Made by a program: the position numbers and the translations under genes. This document shows, piece by piece, positions 25,316 to 33,099 of a stretch of 39,248 bases of DNA (positions within the stretch are counted from its first letter, which is position 1; every line of letters begins with the position of its first letter). The stretch covers positions 1 to 39,248 of the forward strand of contig JAZRXC010000009.1 in NCBI GenBank assembly GCA_045600025.1. The letters are read 5' to 3'. The DNA comes from UBA3774 sp045600025 (lineage in GTDB: Bacteria; Bacillota; Clostridia; Lachnospirales; Lachnospiraceae). Below the pieces are notes generated by a model. It searched no databases, had not been told where the DNA came from, and saw only the letters and a list, made by a program, of their open reading frames with translations.

Positions 25316-26175
25316 TAGATTGTAACCTCGGTAGAGAAAGGCAGCTCAAGCAGTTCGGGATTCTCCATGAGCTTTATAAACAGTCTGATACTCTTGGAGA
25401 AATAGTATCCGTCCGCAATACGTTCGTCTATGGTAATACCGTACTCCATACTGTCTTTCATCTCTAAATTGCCCTTCCTGTCATAGAACGGGCGGACTTT
25501 CTTTTCGCCTACGGTGACAAGGCAGGAGAGCGTACCCCAGTTGGTCAGATGGTGATAAGATGCAGGCAGTCTGATTGAACCGAGATAAGAAAACAGCATT
25601 GAAGAATAATACGGATCGGTATCAATAAGGAAATTCGGAACCCAACCGTGCTTATCGAGGAAGCAGATGAATCTTACAAGAGTTCTGCTGATGAAGCCGG
25701 GCATCTTTGCAAAGGTATCCATGGCATCAGAGGAAGCATCGACCTTGCCGGATCTTGCTTCGCTGATCTGTTTCTGCGTTTCAGCAAAGACATCATCCAG
25801 AGTTGACATCGGAGTTGTGTGAATAAAAGCCAGATTTTCTGCACCGTCGTCGTGGAAATCTATCTTGATAACGAAGGAAGCAGTGATTTCATTTCGCTGG
25901 AAGATTTTTCTATTCGCTATAAAGCGATTCATCTTAGGGCGCAGATAGAAAGTCTTGATCATCGCGGCGACAGCTACGATGAACGGGCTCAAGCGAGCGC
26001 CTTCATGCTCGGCGTTGTACTTGTTCAGATATTCATTCAGTTTTGATGCATCTGAATAAAAAAGATTGTACGCTTCATTGTCGCAGCGGTTAGGGTACAG
26101 CAGAGGCACTATGAAATGCATGCCATCCAGATTGCGAAGTAACTTTCCGTCTTTTCTATCACCGAATTTTTTCAT
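25315..26175 (-). CDS. Stand-alone E2/CAT-fold acyltransferase-like protein
   Basis: The 286-residue protein aligns with the catalytic domain of 2-oxoacid dehydrogenase E2 and chloramphenicol acetyltransferase-like proteins ('NWGTLSCLVTVGEKK', then 'SMEYGITIDERIADGYYFSK'). It has no lipoyl or subunit-binding domain, so it is not a PDH subunit. The usual catalytic HxxxDG is ERIADG here: Glu251 takes the place of the His, so classical acetyl transfer is doubtful and resistance to chloramphenicol should not be inferred. A consensus promoter and a GAGGTGGAG site precede it. It forms a two-gene unit with the DUF6472-like gene (TAATG overlap). True substrate unknown. Confidence 0.82.
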   Translation of the reverse strand: MKKFGDRKDGKLLRNLDGMHFIVPLLYPNRCDNEAYNLFYSDASKLNEYLNKYNAEHEGARLSPFIVAVAAMIKTFYLRPKMNRFIANRKIFQRNEITASFVIKIDFHDDGAENLAFIHTTPMSTLDDVFAETQKQISEARSGKVDASSDAMDTFAKMPGFISRTLVRFICFLDKHGWVPNFLIDTDPYYSSMLFSYLGSIRLPASYHHLTNWGTLSCLVTVGEKKVRPFYDRKGNLEMKDSMEYGITIDERIADGYYFSKSIRLFIKLMENPELLELPFSTEVTI

Positions 26176-26192
26176 ATCTCCACCTCGATTGA

Positions 26193-26221
26193 GTTATATG
26201 ACAAATAAATAAATGTGTCAA
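26193..26221 (-). promoter_or_regulatory. Consensus promoter of the acyltransferase unit
   Basis: On the minus strand TTGACA (26221-26216), 17 bases, TATAAC (26198-26193). The -35 overlaps the folC stop codon, so the unit has its own promoter within the end of the folate operon. Confidence 0.8.
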
Positions 26222-27429
26222 GAGAATATGCTTCTGTATGTTTTTCTGATTTCTCCGGCTGAATAAAGCGAACCGAATGCGACTACCGGAAGCCCCTTGG
26301 AAACGGCACATTTGATGCCTTCGGCTACCGATTCTGCAACGTATGCCGGCTGTCCGTTTGAGCGGCACAAATCCGCCAGTTCCTGCGCGGGCATTGCCCT
26401 TGGACTGTCCGGGGTAATGCATACCCAAGAGTCGGCAAAGCCAGCTATTATACTAAGAACAGAAGAAATATCTTTATCTGCGAGCATTCCGATGAGGAAT
26501 GTTACTTTAGTATCAGGAAGAGTGCTCTTGATGCATTCTGCGAGGGCCTCGGCACACTGCGGGTTGTGTCCGCCGTCTAAAAAGAAGAGCGGTTCATCAG
26601 AGAGTTTTTCGAATCTCGCAGGCCAGGATGCCGCGAGTAATCCTTCCTGCAACGCATCATCTGATATCTGCCAGTTGCGGTCCCTTAGCGCGCGAATAAT
26701 TGCGAGCACAGTCTGTTCATTTTTCTTCTGAAATGGTCCGAGAAGAGAGATAGGATAGGACGGGTTTTCATCTGTCGCAAGATAAAGCTTCGCTTCGCAT
26801 TCGCCGGCACGCGTGCGTATAACATCCATAACGGTAGGAACATTATCATAGCTGACTACGGCGCATCCGGGCTTGATAATTCCGCATTTTGTCGCGGCAA
26901 TTTTTTCTATGGTGTCGCCTAGATACTGAGTATGGTCGAGGCCTATATTACATATGGCAGCGACCTCCGGAGCATCGATTGCATTAGTACTGTCAAATTC
27001 ACCGCCCATGCCGACCTCAAGCACAACTATATCACAGTTTGATTCGGCAAAATAAACCATACCGATTGCGGTGATAAGCTCGAACTGACTCGGATGATCC
27101 TCCATGGCATCTGCAACGAGAGCCACGCGGCCGGTTACATCGGCGAGTGCCTCAGGGGATATCATTTGCCCATCTATCTGTATGCGCTCGCGAAAATCTT
27201 CAATGTAGGGACTGGGGTAGAGACCGGTCTTATATCCTGCAGCAGTAAGAATGCTTGCGGTCATAGCGCAAGTTGAACCCTTGCCGTTAGTTCCGGCAAC
27301 ATGCACGAACTTCAATTTTTTCTGGGGATTGCCGAGACCGGCGAGGAGATCGCGGGTGCGGTCAAGACCGAGTTTCCAGGCGCTCCAGGTGTAATTGTTT
27401 ATGTAATCAATTGCTTCCTGCGCCGTCAA
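26218..27429 (-). CDS. folC: Folylpolyglutamate synthase / dihydrofolate synthase
   Basis: A 403-residue Mur-ligase-type enzyme that adds glutamate to folates, trapping them in the cell, and may also make dihydrofolate. The P-loop HVAGTNGKGSTC is at residues 43-54; 'DIVVLEVGMGGEFDSTN' and 'FLDGGHNPQC' are family motifs. It is slightly short of the typical 420-430 residues but complete. It is the last gene of the one-carbon operon and overlaps the folate S component by 4 bases (ATGA), which matches its job of retaining imported folate. Confidence 0.94.
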   Translation of the reverse strand: MTAQEAIDYINNYTWSAWKLGLDRTRDLLAGLGNPQKKLKFVHVAGTNGKGSTCAMTASILTAAGYKTGLYPSPYIEDFRERIQIDGQMISPEALADVTGRVALVADAMEDHPSQFELITAIGMVYFAESNCDIVVLEVGMGGEFDSTNAIDAPEVAAICNIGLDHTQYLGDTIEKIAATKCGIIKPGCAVVSYDNVPTVMDVIRTRAGECEAKLYLATDENPSYPISLLGPFQKKNEQTVLAIIRALRDRNWQISDDALQEGLLAASWPARFEKLSDEPLFFLDGGHNPQCAEALAECIKSTLPDTKVTFLIGMLADKDISSVLSIIAGFADSWVCITPDSPRAMPAQELADLCRSNGQPAYVAESVAEGIKCAVSKGLPVVAFGSLYSAGEIRKTYRSIFS

Positions 27430-27980
27430 TGATAGTTCCTCTTTGCATCCTGCCCGTTACCCGTAAAGCGGGTGAGTTTTATAAGTATTCCCGGCATCAA
27501 AAGGCCGAATATAAAGCCTTTTATTATCGTGACGCCGAGTCTGATCAGTGCCATTACAAATGTGATTTCATAAGGATACTGATATATTTTTGCATCTATA
27601 ATCATTACTCCCGTGTTAAGCAGCCATTCAAGAATCTGGCAAATGATTACTATTAAAAGGAGTTGCTTTTTCGTGTTGGAGAAATTCTTGCGATTGGCAT
27701 ACAGGCCTGCGAGAAGTCCGATGATGATATACGGAAGCATCCACAAAAGAGTGGTAACGGAGAGGCCGTATTTGAGCACCTGATATATTAATGTGCCGAC
27801 GGCGCCTACGAGCATGCCGTCTATCGGGCCGTACATAAGAGCGGCAAGAAGAACCGGAAGGCTTTCAAATGTGATTTTTATTGTGCCGAAATCAAGAGCT
27901 ATGTAGCCAAGCAGCGCAACTATGCCGGCCATCATCGCATCAAGGCAGAGCTGAGTTGTAGAGATTTTTCTCTTAGTCAT
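27426..27980 (-). CDS. folT: ECF transporter S component, probably folate-specific (FolT-like)
   Basis: A 184-residue protein with about six membrane helices. The N-terminus 'KISTTQLCLDAMMAGIVALLGY' and 'ESLPVLLAALMYGPIDGMLVGAVG' are typical of S components. Folate is inferred because the gene is inserted between folD and folC with 4-base overlaps on both sides. The energising EcfA/EcfT module is not in the window, so it is a group II type that shares one encoded elsewhere. Specificity for folate over other vitamins is not proved by residues I can read. Confidence 0.85.
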   Translation of the reverse strand: MTKRKISTTQLCLDAMMAGIVALLGYIALDFGTIKITFESLPVLLAALMYGPIDGMLVGAVGTLIYQVLKYGLSVTTLLWMLPYIIIGLLAGLYANRKNFSNTKKQLLLIVIICQILEWLLNTGVMIIDAKIYQYPYEITFVMALIRLGVTIIKGFIFGLLMPGILIKLTRFTGNGQDAKRNYH

Positions 27981-28825
27981 GATTTGCTTGCAGCCTCCAC
28001 TACATGATTCATAAGGACGGCGGTGGTAACGGCTCCGACACCGCCGGGTACCGGGGTGATGGCGGATACAGTGTCAACTACCGCGTCATAATCCACATCG
28101 CCGCAGAGCTTGCCTTTTTCTTCGTCCCAGTTAATTCCGACATCTATGATAGTCTGGCCGGGAGCTGCGTACTCGGCGCCGATTTTATATGCCTTACCGA
28201 TTGCGGCGATTACTATATCAGATTCGCGGCAGATGGCTGCGGCATCAGGGGTCTTGGTGTGACATATCGTAGGAGTCGCATTTTCACTCATGAGCATCAT
28301 GGCGAGCGGACGACCTACGACTAAAGAACGTCCGAAGATTGCGGCTCTTTTTCCGCAAGGATTTATTTCATAGAAATGAAGAATTTCCATAGCGGCCTGT
28401 GCTGTGCAGGGAGCAAATCCGGTTTTGGTTCCGGCGAAGATTCCTGCGAGCGAAGCATCTGAGCATCCGTCTACATCCTTGGAAGAAGCGATATAGTTGC
28501 GGGCCTTTTCATCGCCTATTGCAGCGGGCACGGGTCGCAGCAGAAGGATGCCATGGATGGCAGGATCGGCATTCAGCTCGTCGAGTTTTGCATAGTATTC
28601 CTCAGGAGTTACATCGGCGGGAAATGCTACGCTGACCACCTCGACGCCTACGGCCGATGCGCGCTTTATAGCACCGCGCTCATAGGAGAGGTCACCATCA
28701 TTTGCCCCTATTCTTACTATCGCAAGAGTAGGGCAAATGCCGCGGGATCTTAAATCCTCCGCGGCTTTTGATGTGCGAGTATTAATAAGTTCGGCGACAG
28801 GCGCGCCCTTTAGAATTGTTGCCAT
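27977..28825 (-). CDS. folD: Methylenetetrahydrofolate dehydrogenase (FolD family), cyclohydrolase site altered
   Basis: A 282-residue FolD-family protein with a Rossmann domain ('AAIFGRSLVVGRPLAMMLM') and the end motif 'TPVPGGVGAVTTAVLMNHVV'. It should oxidise 5,10-methylene-THF to methenyl-THF with NAD(P). The catalytic segment is unusual: Tyr48 is kept, but the lysine expected four residues later (YxxxK) is Ala52, and the 'LVQLPLP' segment reads LLLRPVP, with Leu96 at the place of the Gln. In the human enzyme these Lys and Gln (Lys56, Gln100) serve the cyclohydrolase step. Cyclohydrolase may therefore be lost and supplied by the overlapping fchA (16 bases). Lys54 could be a displaced substitute. 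Confidence 0.92.
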   Translation of the reverse strand: MATILKGAPVAELINTRTSKAAEDLRSRGICPTLAIVRIGANDGDLSYERGAIKRASAVGVEVVSVAFPADVTPEEYYAKLDELNADPAIHGILLLRPVPAAIGDEKARNYIASSKDVDGCSDASLAGIFAGTKTGFAPCTAQAAMEILHFYEINPCGKRAAIFGRSLVVGRPLAMMLMSENATPTICHTKTPDAAAICRESDIVIAAIGKAYKIGAEYAAPGQTIIDVGINWDEEKGKLCGDVDYDAVVDTVSAITPVPGGVGAVTTAVLMNHVVEAASKS

Positions 28826-29427
28826 ACGTATTGTATCGTCTCCTCGGCTATGGCCGAATATTTCTTGAGCGAATCTGCGATATGCGCGTCGATTTTCTCG
28901 GCATAAGAGCGATCCTTCATGAGTCTGGTATTTACTTTTACATTTACTGCGGCGCCTTCCATGGCAGCGCGGGCAAATGATGCTCCTGTTGCCGCGTCGG
29001 AAATCATAAGGCGGGAGCCTTTCCCGGCAAAGTCATATTGCATCTCGATTACACGGCAGGCAAGGTCAAATATCTCTGCCGGGGCAGCGGCTGCGGTGCG
29101 GAGGCATTCCTCCATGACCTCATCGCGTCCGGGCTCATCTTTGGGGATTGCATAGGCTTTGGCGAGAGGCTCAAATCCGGTTGCGTCCTCATCGATTAGC
29201 TCGAGAAGGCGCAGGCGGATGCTTTCTGCTTCTGCCATAAGCGCCTTGATGTCTTCTTCTACGTCCGCATACTTTTTCTTGCCGACGGTGAATTCGCCGA
29301 CCATATCACCAAGAGCAATTGCTACTGCGCCTACAAGGGCAGCAGCTCCGCCGCCTCCGGGAGCCGGTGCGGTGCTGGCGATGAGATGCGTGAATTCGCT
29401 GCAGGTTGTGTTTTTAAGTTCTGTCAT
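28810..29427 (-). CDS. fchA: Methenyl-THF cyclohydrolase / formimino-THF cyclodeaminase family (FchA)
   Basis: A 205-residue all-helical protein with the family's glycine-rich substrate loop APGGGGAAALVGA near the N-terminus and 'GKGSRLMISDAATGASFARAAMEGAAVNV' later. In purine- and glycine-fermenting or acetogenic Clostridia, FchA converts methenyl-THF and formyl-THF. The position between fhs and folD, overlapping both (1 base with fhs, 16 with folD), argues for a cyclohydrolase role in the same pathway rather than histidine breakdown; no hut genes are nearby. Confidence 0.9.
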   Translation of the reverse strand: MTELKNTTCSEFTHLIASTAPAPGGGGAAALVGAVAIALGDMVGEFTVGKKKYADVEEDIKALMAEAESIRLRLLELIDEDATGFEPLAKAYAIPKDEPGRDEVMEECLRTAAAAPAEIFDLACRVIEMQYDFAGKGSRLMISDAATGASFARAAMEGAAVNVKVNTRLMKDRSYAEKIDAHIADSLKKYSAIAEETIQYVWQQF

Positions 29428-31103
29428 TAGAAAAGTCCTGTAATCTTGCCGTCTGCGTCTACGTCTATTTTCTCAGCTGCGGGTACTTTGGGAAGTCCGG
29501 GCATTGTCATGATGTCACCGGTCAGCGCTACGATAAATCCTGCGCCTGCTGATATTTTAAGGTTGCGTACGGTTACGGTGAAGCCCTTCGGTGCGCCGAG
29601 CAGTGCGGGATCATCAGAAAAGCTGTATTGTGTCTTGGCCATGCAGATGGGAAGCTTGTCAAAGCCGAGCTCTGTGAGCTGAGCAGCCTGCTTCTTTGCA
29701 TTTGCGGTAAGAGTTACACCGTCTGCGTGGTAAATCTTCTTGCAGATTGCTTCGAGTTTTTCTTCGATAGTTCCGTCGAGTTCATATGAGAAGCGGAAGT
29801 CATTCGGCTCGTCACAGAGACGTACGACTTCTTCTGCGAGTGCGATGCCGCCTTCGCCGCCCTTTGCCCATACTTCGGAGAGCGCTACATTTACGCCGAG
29901 ATTCTTGCAAGCGGCTTCAACTGCGTCAAGCTCTGCCTTTGTGTCTGTCGGGAATGCGTTGATTGCTACTACGCAGGGCAGGCCGTATACGTCTTTGATA
30001 TTTGATACGTGCTGAAGCAGGTTGGGAAGACCCTTCTCAAGTGCTTCGAGGTTTTCATTGTTGAGCTCGTTCTTCGGTACTCCGCCGTGATACTTGAGTG
30101 CGCGAACGGTTGCTACCATTACTACTGCGCTCGGATGCAGGTCTGCGATACGGCATTTGATGTCGAGGAATTTCTCGGCACCGAGGTCTGCAGCGAAGCC
30201 TGCCTCAGTTACTACGTAGTCGGCAAATTTGAGTGCCATGCGAGTTGCAGTGATGGAGTTGCAGCCGTGTGCGATATTGGCAAATGGTCCGCCGTGTACG
30301 AATGCGGGTGTGTGTTCGAGAGTCTGTACTAAGTTCGGCTTTAATGCATCCTTGAGGAGGGCTGCCATTGCGCCTTCTGCCTTCAGGTCGTGTGCGGTTA
30401 CGGGCTTGCCGTCATAGGTGTAGCCTACGATGATGCGACCGCAGCGTGCTTTAAGGTCGGTGATGTCTGATGACAGACACAGTACCGCCATTACTTCGCT
30501 TGCTACTGTGATGTCAAAGCCATCTTCTCTCGGTACGCCTTGTGCCTTGCCGCCGAGTCCGTCTACGATGTTGCGAAGCTGACGGTCGTTCATATCTACG
30601 GCGCGCTTCCAGGTGATGGCCTTCGGGTCGATGCCGAGGCTGTTGCCCTGCTGAATGTGGTTATCAAGCATGGCTGCGAGCAGGTTATTTGCCGCGCCGA
30701 TCGCGTGGAAGTCTCCGGTGAAATGAAGGTTAATGTCCTCCATGGGTATTACCTGTGCGTATCCGCCGCCGGCCGCTCCGCCTTTTATTCCGAATACCGG
30801 TCCGAGACTCGGCTCACGCAGTGCTACCAGTACGTTCTTGCCGATTTTCTTCAATCCGTCCGCAAGTCCTACTGAGGTTGTGGTTTTTCCTTCGCCTGCG
30901 GGAGTGGGGGTGATGGCTGTTACGAGTATTAATTTGCCATCGGGTTTTGAGGCATTATCTGTGAGCAGACTGTAATCTATCTTGGCTTTGTAGTTTCCAT
31001 AGAGCTCAAGATATTTTTCGTCGATGCCTGCGATCTGTGCGATCTCTGTAATTTTAGCAGGCACAGTTTCCTGTGCAATTTCAATGTCTGATTTGTATTC
31101 CAT
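29427..31103 (-). CDS. fhs: Formate--tetrahydrofolate ligase
   Basis: The 558-residue enzyme activates formate with ATP to give 10-formyl-THF, the entry of the methyl branch of the Wood-Ljungdahl pathway and a source of formyl groups for purines. The nucleotide loop TPTPAGEGKTTTS is at about 65-77; 'REPSLGPVFGIKGGAAGGGYAQ' is typical; the end 'GDIMTMPGLPKVPAAEKID' is conserved. GGAGGG precedes the ATG at 31103, and a promoter lies just upstream. It is the first gene of fhs-fchA-folD-folT-folC, all overlapping. No acetogenesis genes (CODH/ACS) are in the window. Confidence 0.97.
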   Translation of the reverse strand: MEYKSDIEIAQETVPAKITEIAQIAGIDEKYLELYGNYKAKIDYSLLTDNASKPDGKLILVTAITPTPAGEGKTTTSVGLADGLKKIGKNVLVALREPSLGPVFGIKGGAAGGGYAQVIPMEDINLHFTGDFHAIGAANNLLAAMLDNHIQQGNSLGIDPKAITWKRAVDMNDRQLRNIVDGLGGKAQGVPREDGFDITVASEVMAVLCLSSDITDLKARCGRIIVGYTYDGKPVTAHDLKAEGAMAALLKDALKPNLVQTLEHTPAFVHGGPFANIAHGCNSITATRMALKFADYVVTEAGFAADLGAEKFLDIKCRIADLHPSAVVMVATVRALKYHGGVPKNELNNENLEALEKGLPNLLQHVSNIKDVYGLPCVVAINAFPTDTKAELDAVEAACKNLGVNVALSEVWAKGGEGGIALAEEVVRLCDEPNDFRFSYELDGTIEEKLEAICKKIYHADGVTLTANAKKQAAQLTELGFDKLPICMAKTQYSFSDDPALLGAPKGFTVTVRNLKISAGAGFIVALTGDIMTMPGLPKVPAAEKIDVDADGKITGLF

Positions 31104-31129
31104 TTTTCAACCCTCCAAGTGTTCTTACC

Positions 31130-31160
31130 ATTATATAACAAAGCGAGGGGTTTGTGTAAA
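31130..31160 (-). promoter_or_regulatory. Predicted promoter of the fhs one-carbon operon
   Basis: On the minus strand TTTACA (31160-31155), then TATATAAT (31137-31130); the first hexamer TATATA gives a 17-base spacer, TATAAT gives 19. The leader would be only about 20 bases, leaving no room for a THF riboswitch. Confidence 0.65.
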
Positions 31161-31249
31161 AAAGTTGAAGAAAAAAGCGGGTAAATTTGCAATGGTAAAA
31201 GGCAATTCATTTGAGAAACTTCTTTGACTTGTATTGAACTATATCAATC

Positions 31250-31297
31250 AAAATGAAAAATGCGACATATTCAAAATAATCGTTTGGAATGTCGCAT
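31250..31297 (-). terminator. Intrinsic terminator candidate after the beta-helix protein operon
   Basis: Minus-strand ATGCGACAT (31297-31289) pairs with ATGTCGCAT (31268-31260), a perfect 9-bp stem with further pairs inside the loop, directly followed by TTTTTCATTTT. It would stop minus-strand transcripts before the fhs promoter. Confidence 0.62.
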
Positions 31298-31332
31298 CTT
31301 TCTTATAAAAATCAAGCTATTATCGTGAAATT

Positions 31333-31443
31333 ATGCGACAAATCGAGCAGTTTCGTTATAATAGTCGCATTATGTTGCTTTTACCACAGATATGCAACAT
31401 GATAAAGGCGACTGCAGAAGAAGTTTTTGCCGATTTGTCGCAT
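31333..31443. repeat. Nested 111-bp imperfect palindrome, intergenic
   Basis: Outer arms ATGCGACAAATCG (31333-31345) and CGATTTGTCGCAT (31431-31443) match over 13 bp. Two 17-base unpaired flanks follow, then AGTCGC/GCGACT (31363-31368, 31408-31413), then ATGTTGC/GCAACAT (31372-31378, 31394-31400) around a 15-base loop. It begins 15 bases after the stop of the beta-helix protein. A 20-codon frame inside it (31443 to 31381, minus) has no ribosome site. No T-run follows. It may be a structured RNA, a small miniature mobile element or an interspersed repeat; the rest of 31104-31458 is AT-rich without a convincing gene. Confidence 0.7.
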
Positions 31444-31458
31444 TTAGTTAAAACAATG

Positions 31459-33090
31459 TTATCTGCCGAATCCGCCTCTGCCGAATCCGCCAGCGGAGTC
31501 GCCACTTGAAATGTTATCAATGGTAACGGATTCAGTCAGGTTGCCTGCGGTGATGGTATAGGTACTTCCAGGTGCAAGGTCCGGACTGCTGAATACTACG
31601 GAATTAAATGATTTAGCGCAGGTGTGTTCAAAAACAATCTTTCCGTCTTCGTCAGTTATCGTAATCTGCGTGCCTGCAGGTATTGATCCGGAAAAGTTTT
31701 TCATAAATGAATATTGAGTGGATTTTTCTCCGAAGGTTTCCGCCATTCCGGAAGCGCCTATTGCAAAGACAGTTCCACCACTCGTCGCAATAACGCCGCC
31801 ATTTTCCGAACCGGAATCAAGAGCACCATTTGCACTATCCGAAGGGCCGTCTATAATTACATATCCGCCCTCTATAATAAGGTCTCCGTTTGAATCCAGG
31901 CCATCTCCGTCAGCATTTACATAAACGATGCCGTCGCTGATTTTAATTACAGGCGATTCTGATGAATCAGAAGAGGCGTTGCCGAATATTCCTCCAAATG
32001 TTTTAAGTCCGCCGCATGCATTGATGCCATCATCGGAAGCGGCTATGGAAATATTTCCGCCGGTTATGTATATCTTATTTCCTTCTATTCCCTCAAATGA
32101 GTTCGTTATTGTAATATCACCGCCGGAGATTTTTACAGTTCCGGTGCAGACGATACCCTTGCTGTTTTTTGAGGTGTTTGTCACATTGAAAAAGTTTTGA
32201 TTGCGGTTAGGTTTGTCAGGACGGGCAGGCATGTTTCCGGGGTGTTGCATACCGGGGGAATCAGGCGCATTTCCGGGCTGCTGCATATCGGGAGGCTGCA
32301 TATCGGGGAAATCAGGCATACCATCAGGTTGAGCAGTTTTTGTAGTGCCTCCGGCAATGGTGATAATGCCGCCTTCTATCGTGATATCATTTTCGGATTT
32401 TATTCCGTCATTAGCGCAGTTTATATCAATCTTTCCGCCCAAGACAGTGACGGAATCGTTTCCCTTTAATCCGTTATTTACAGCTGCAAGGTTTATGTCT
32501 CCGTCAAGAACAAAAAGGTGATTGGTGGTCGCAATAGCATTGTTTATGTAACCACCTACAGAAAAAGCACCATTACCGGCTATTGAGAGGCTGTCCCTTG
32601 AATAAAGAGCAGCACCGGTCGCAGAATCATCACTTGCCCCGGTAAGCTCCTGCTCGGTTCCGCTTACCAGCGTATTGTTGCTGCCGTCAGCGAGATAAAC
32701 CAATGTATGCGCAGAATCTTCAATTAGAATTGCAGCATCAGAAGAGTTGCGGATTTCAACACCATCGAGAATCAAAATCACTTCTCCTTTGCAATTGACT
32801 ACGAGCTGACCTTCAGACAATTTACCGCTGACTTTATATACACCTGAAGAAGAAATAGTTACCGTACTTGATCCGCTGTCAGAAAGTGAAATATTTTGCG
32901 CCGAGTTACCTGCTGATGCGGCCGTGTTATAAAGCTCAGTTGCTCTGGCAAGTGCATCGGAAGTCGTCTCCGAAGAAGTATCAATGGTCGTCTCTTCGGG
33001 CTGTTTACCGAACATGATACAATATGCGACAAGTCCGGCCAAGATAAGTGCTGAAACTGAAATCAAGATGATTTTTACAGGCTTAGTCAT
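31459..33090 (-). CDS. Cthe_2159-type beta-helix carbohydrate-binding protein, membrane-anchored
   Basis: 543 residues: an N-terminal membrane helix (about 5-27), a Thr/Ser-rich linker, and many short repeats of the right-handed parallel beta-helix type ('ITIEGGIITIAGG', 'VKISGGDITITNS', 'IYITGGNISIAASDDGINA'). This pattern and the Asp/Asn-rich turns fit the Cth_2159 family (DUF4353), whose Clostridium thermocellum founder binds calcium, cellulose and polygalacturonate. A Pro/Met/Gln-rich insertion sits at about 253-300, and the protein ends GGFGRGGFGR. The N-terminal Cys lacks a proper lipobox (AYC). It is the third gene of the VTC/DUF4956 operon, so it probably works at the cell surface with them. 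Confidence 0.85.
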   Translation of the reverse strand: MTKPVKIILISVSALILAGLVAYCIMFGKQPEETTIDTSSETTSDALARATELYNTAASAGNSAQNISLSDSGSSTVTISSSGVYKVSGKLSEGQLVVNCKGEVILILDGVEIRNSSDAAILIEDSAHTLVYLADGSNNTLVSGTEQELTGASDDSATGAALYSRDSLSIAGNGAFSVGGYINNAIATTNHLFVLDGDINLAAVNNGLKGNDSVTVLGGKIDINCANDGIKSENDITIEGGIITIAGGTTKTAQPDGMPDFPDMQPPDMQQPGNAPDSPGMQHPGNMPARPDKPNRNQNFFNVTNTSKNSKGIVCTGTVKISGGDITITNSFEGIEGNKIYITGGNISIAASDDGINACGGLKTFGGIFGNASSDSSESPVIKISDGIVYVNADGDGLDSNGDLIIEGGYVIIDGPSDSANGALDSGSENGGVIATSGGTVFAIGASGMAETFGEKSTQYSFMKNFSGSIPAGTQITITDEDGKIVFEHTCAKSFNSVVFSSPDLAPGSTYTITAGNLTESVTIDNISSGDSAGGFGRGGFGR

Positions 33091-33099
33091 AGTGCCACC

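Noticed and set aside
25315..26175. Chloramphenicol resistance gene
   Set aside because: The fold is similar, but the catalytic His is Glu and family context does not suit a resistance enzyme.
31104..31130. THF riboswitch upstream of fhs
   Set aside because: The predicted leader is only about 20 bases and no conserved riboswitch core is seen.
31250..31443. CRISPR array
   Set aside because: The repeated motif is short, alternates in orientation and has irregular spacing; no cas genes.
31381..31443. 20-codon peptide gene inside the nested palindrome
   Set aside because: No ribosome site, and the sequence is explained by the inverted repeats.
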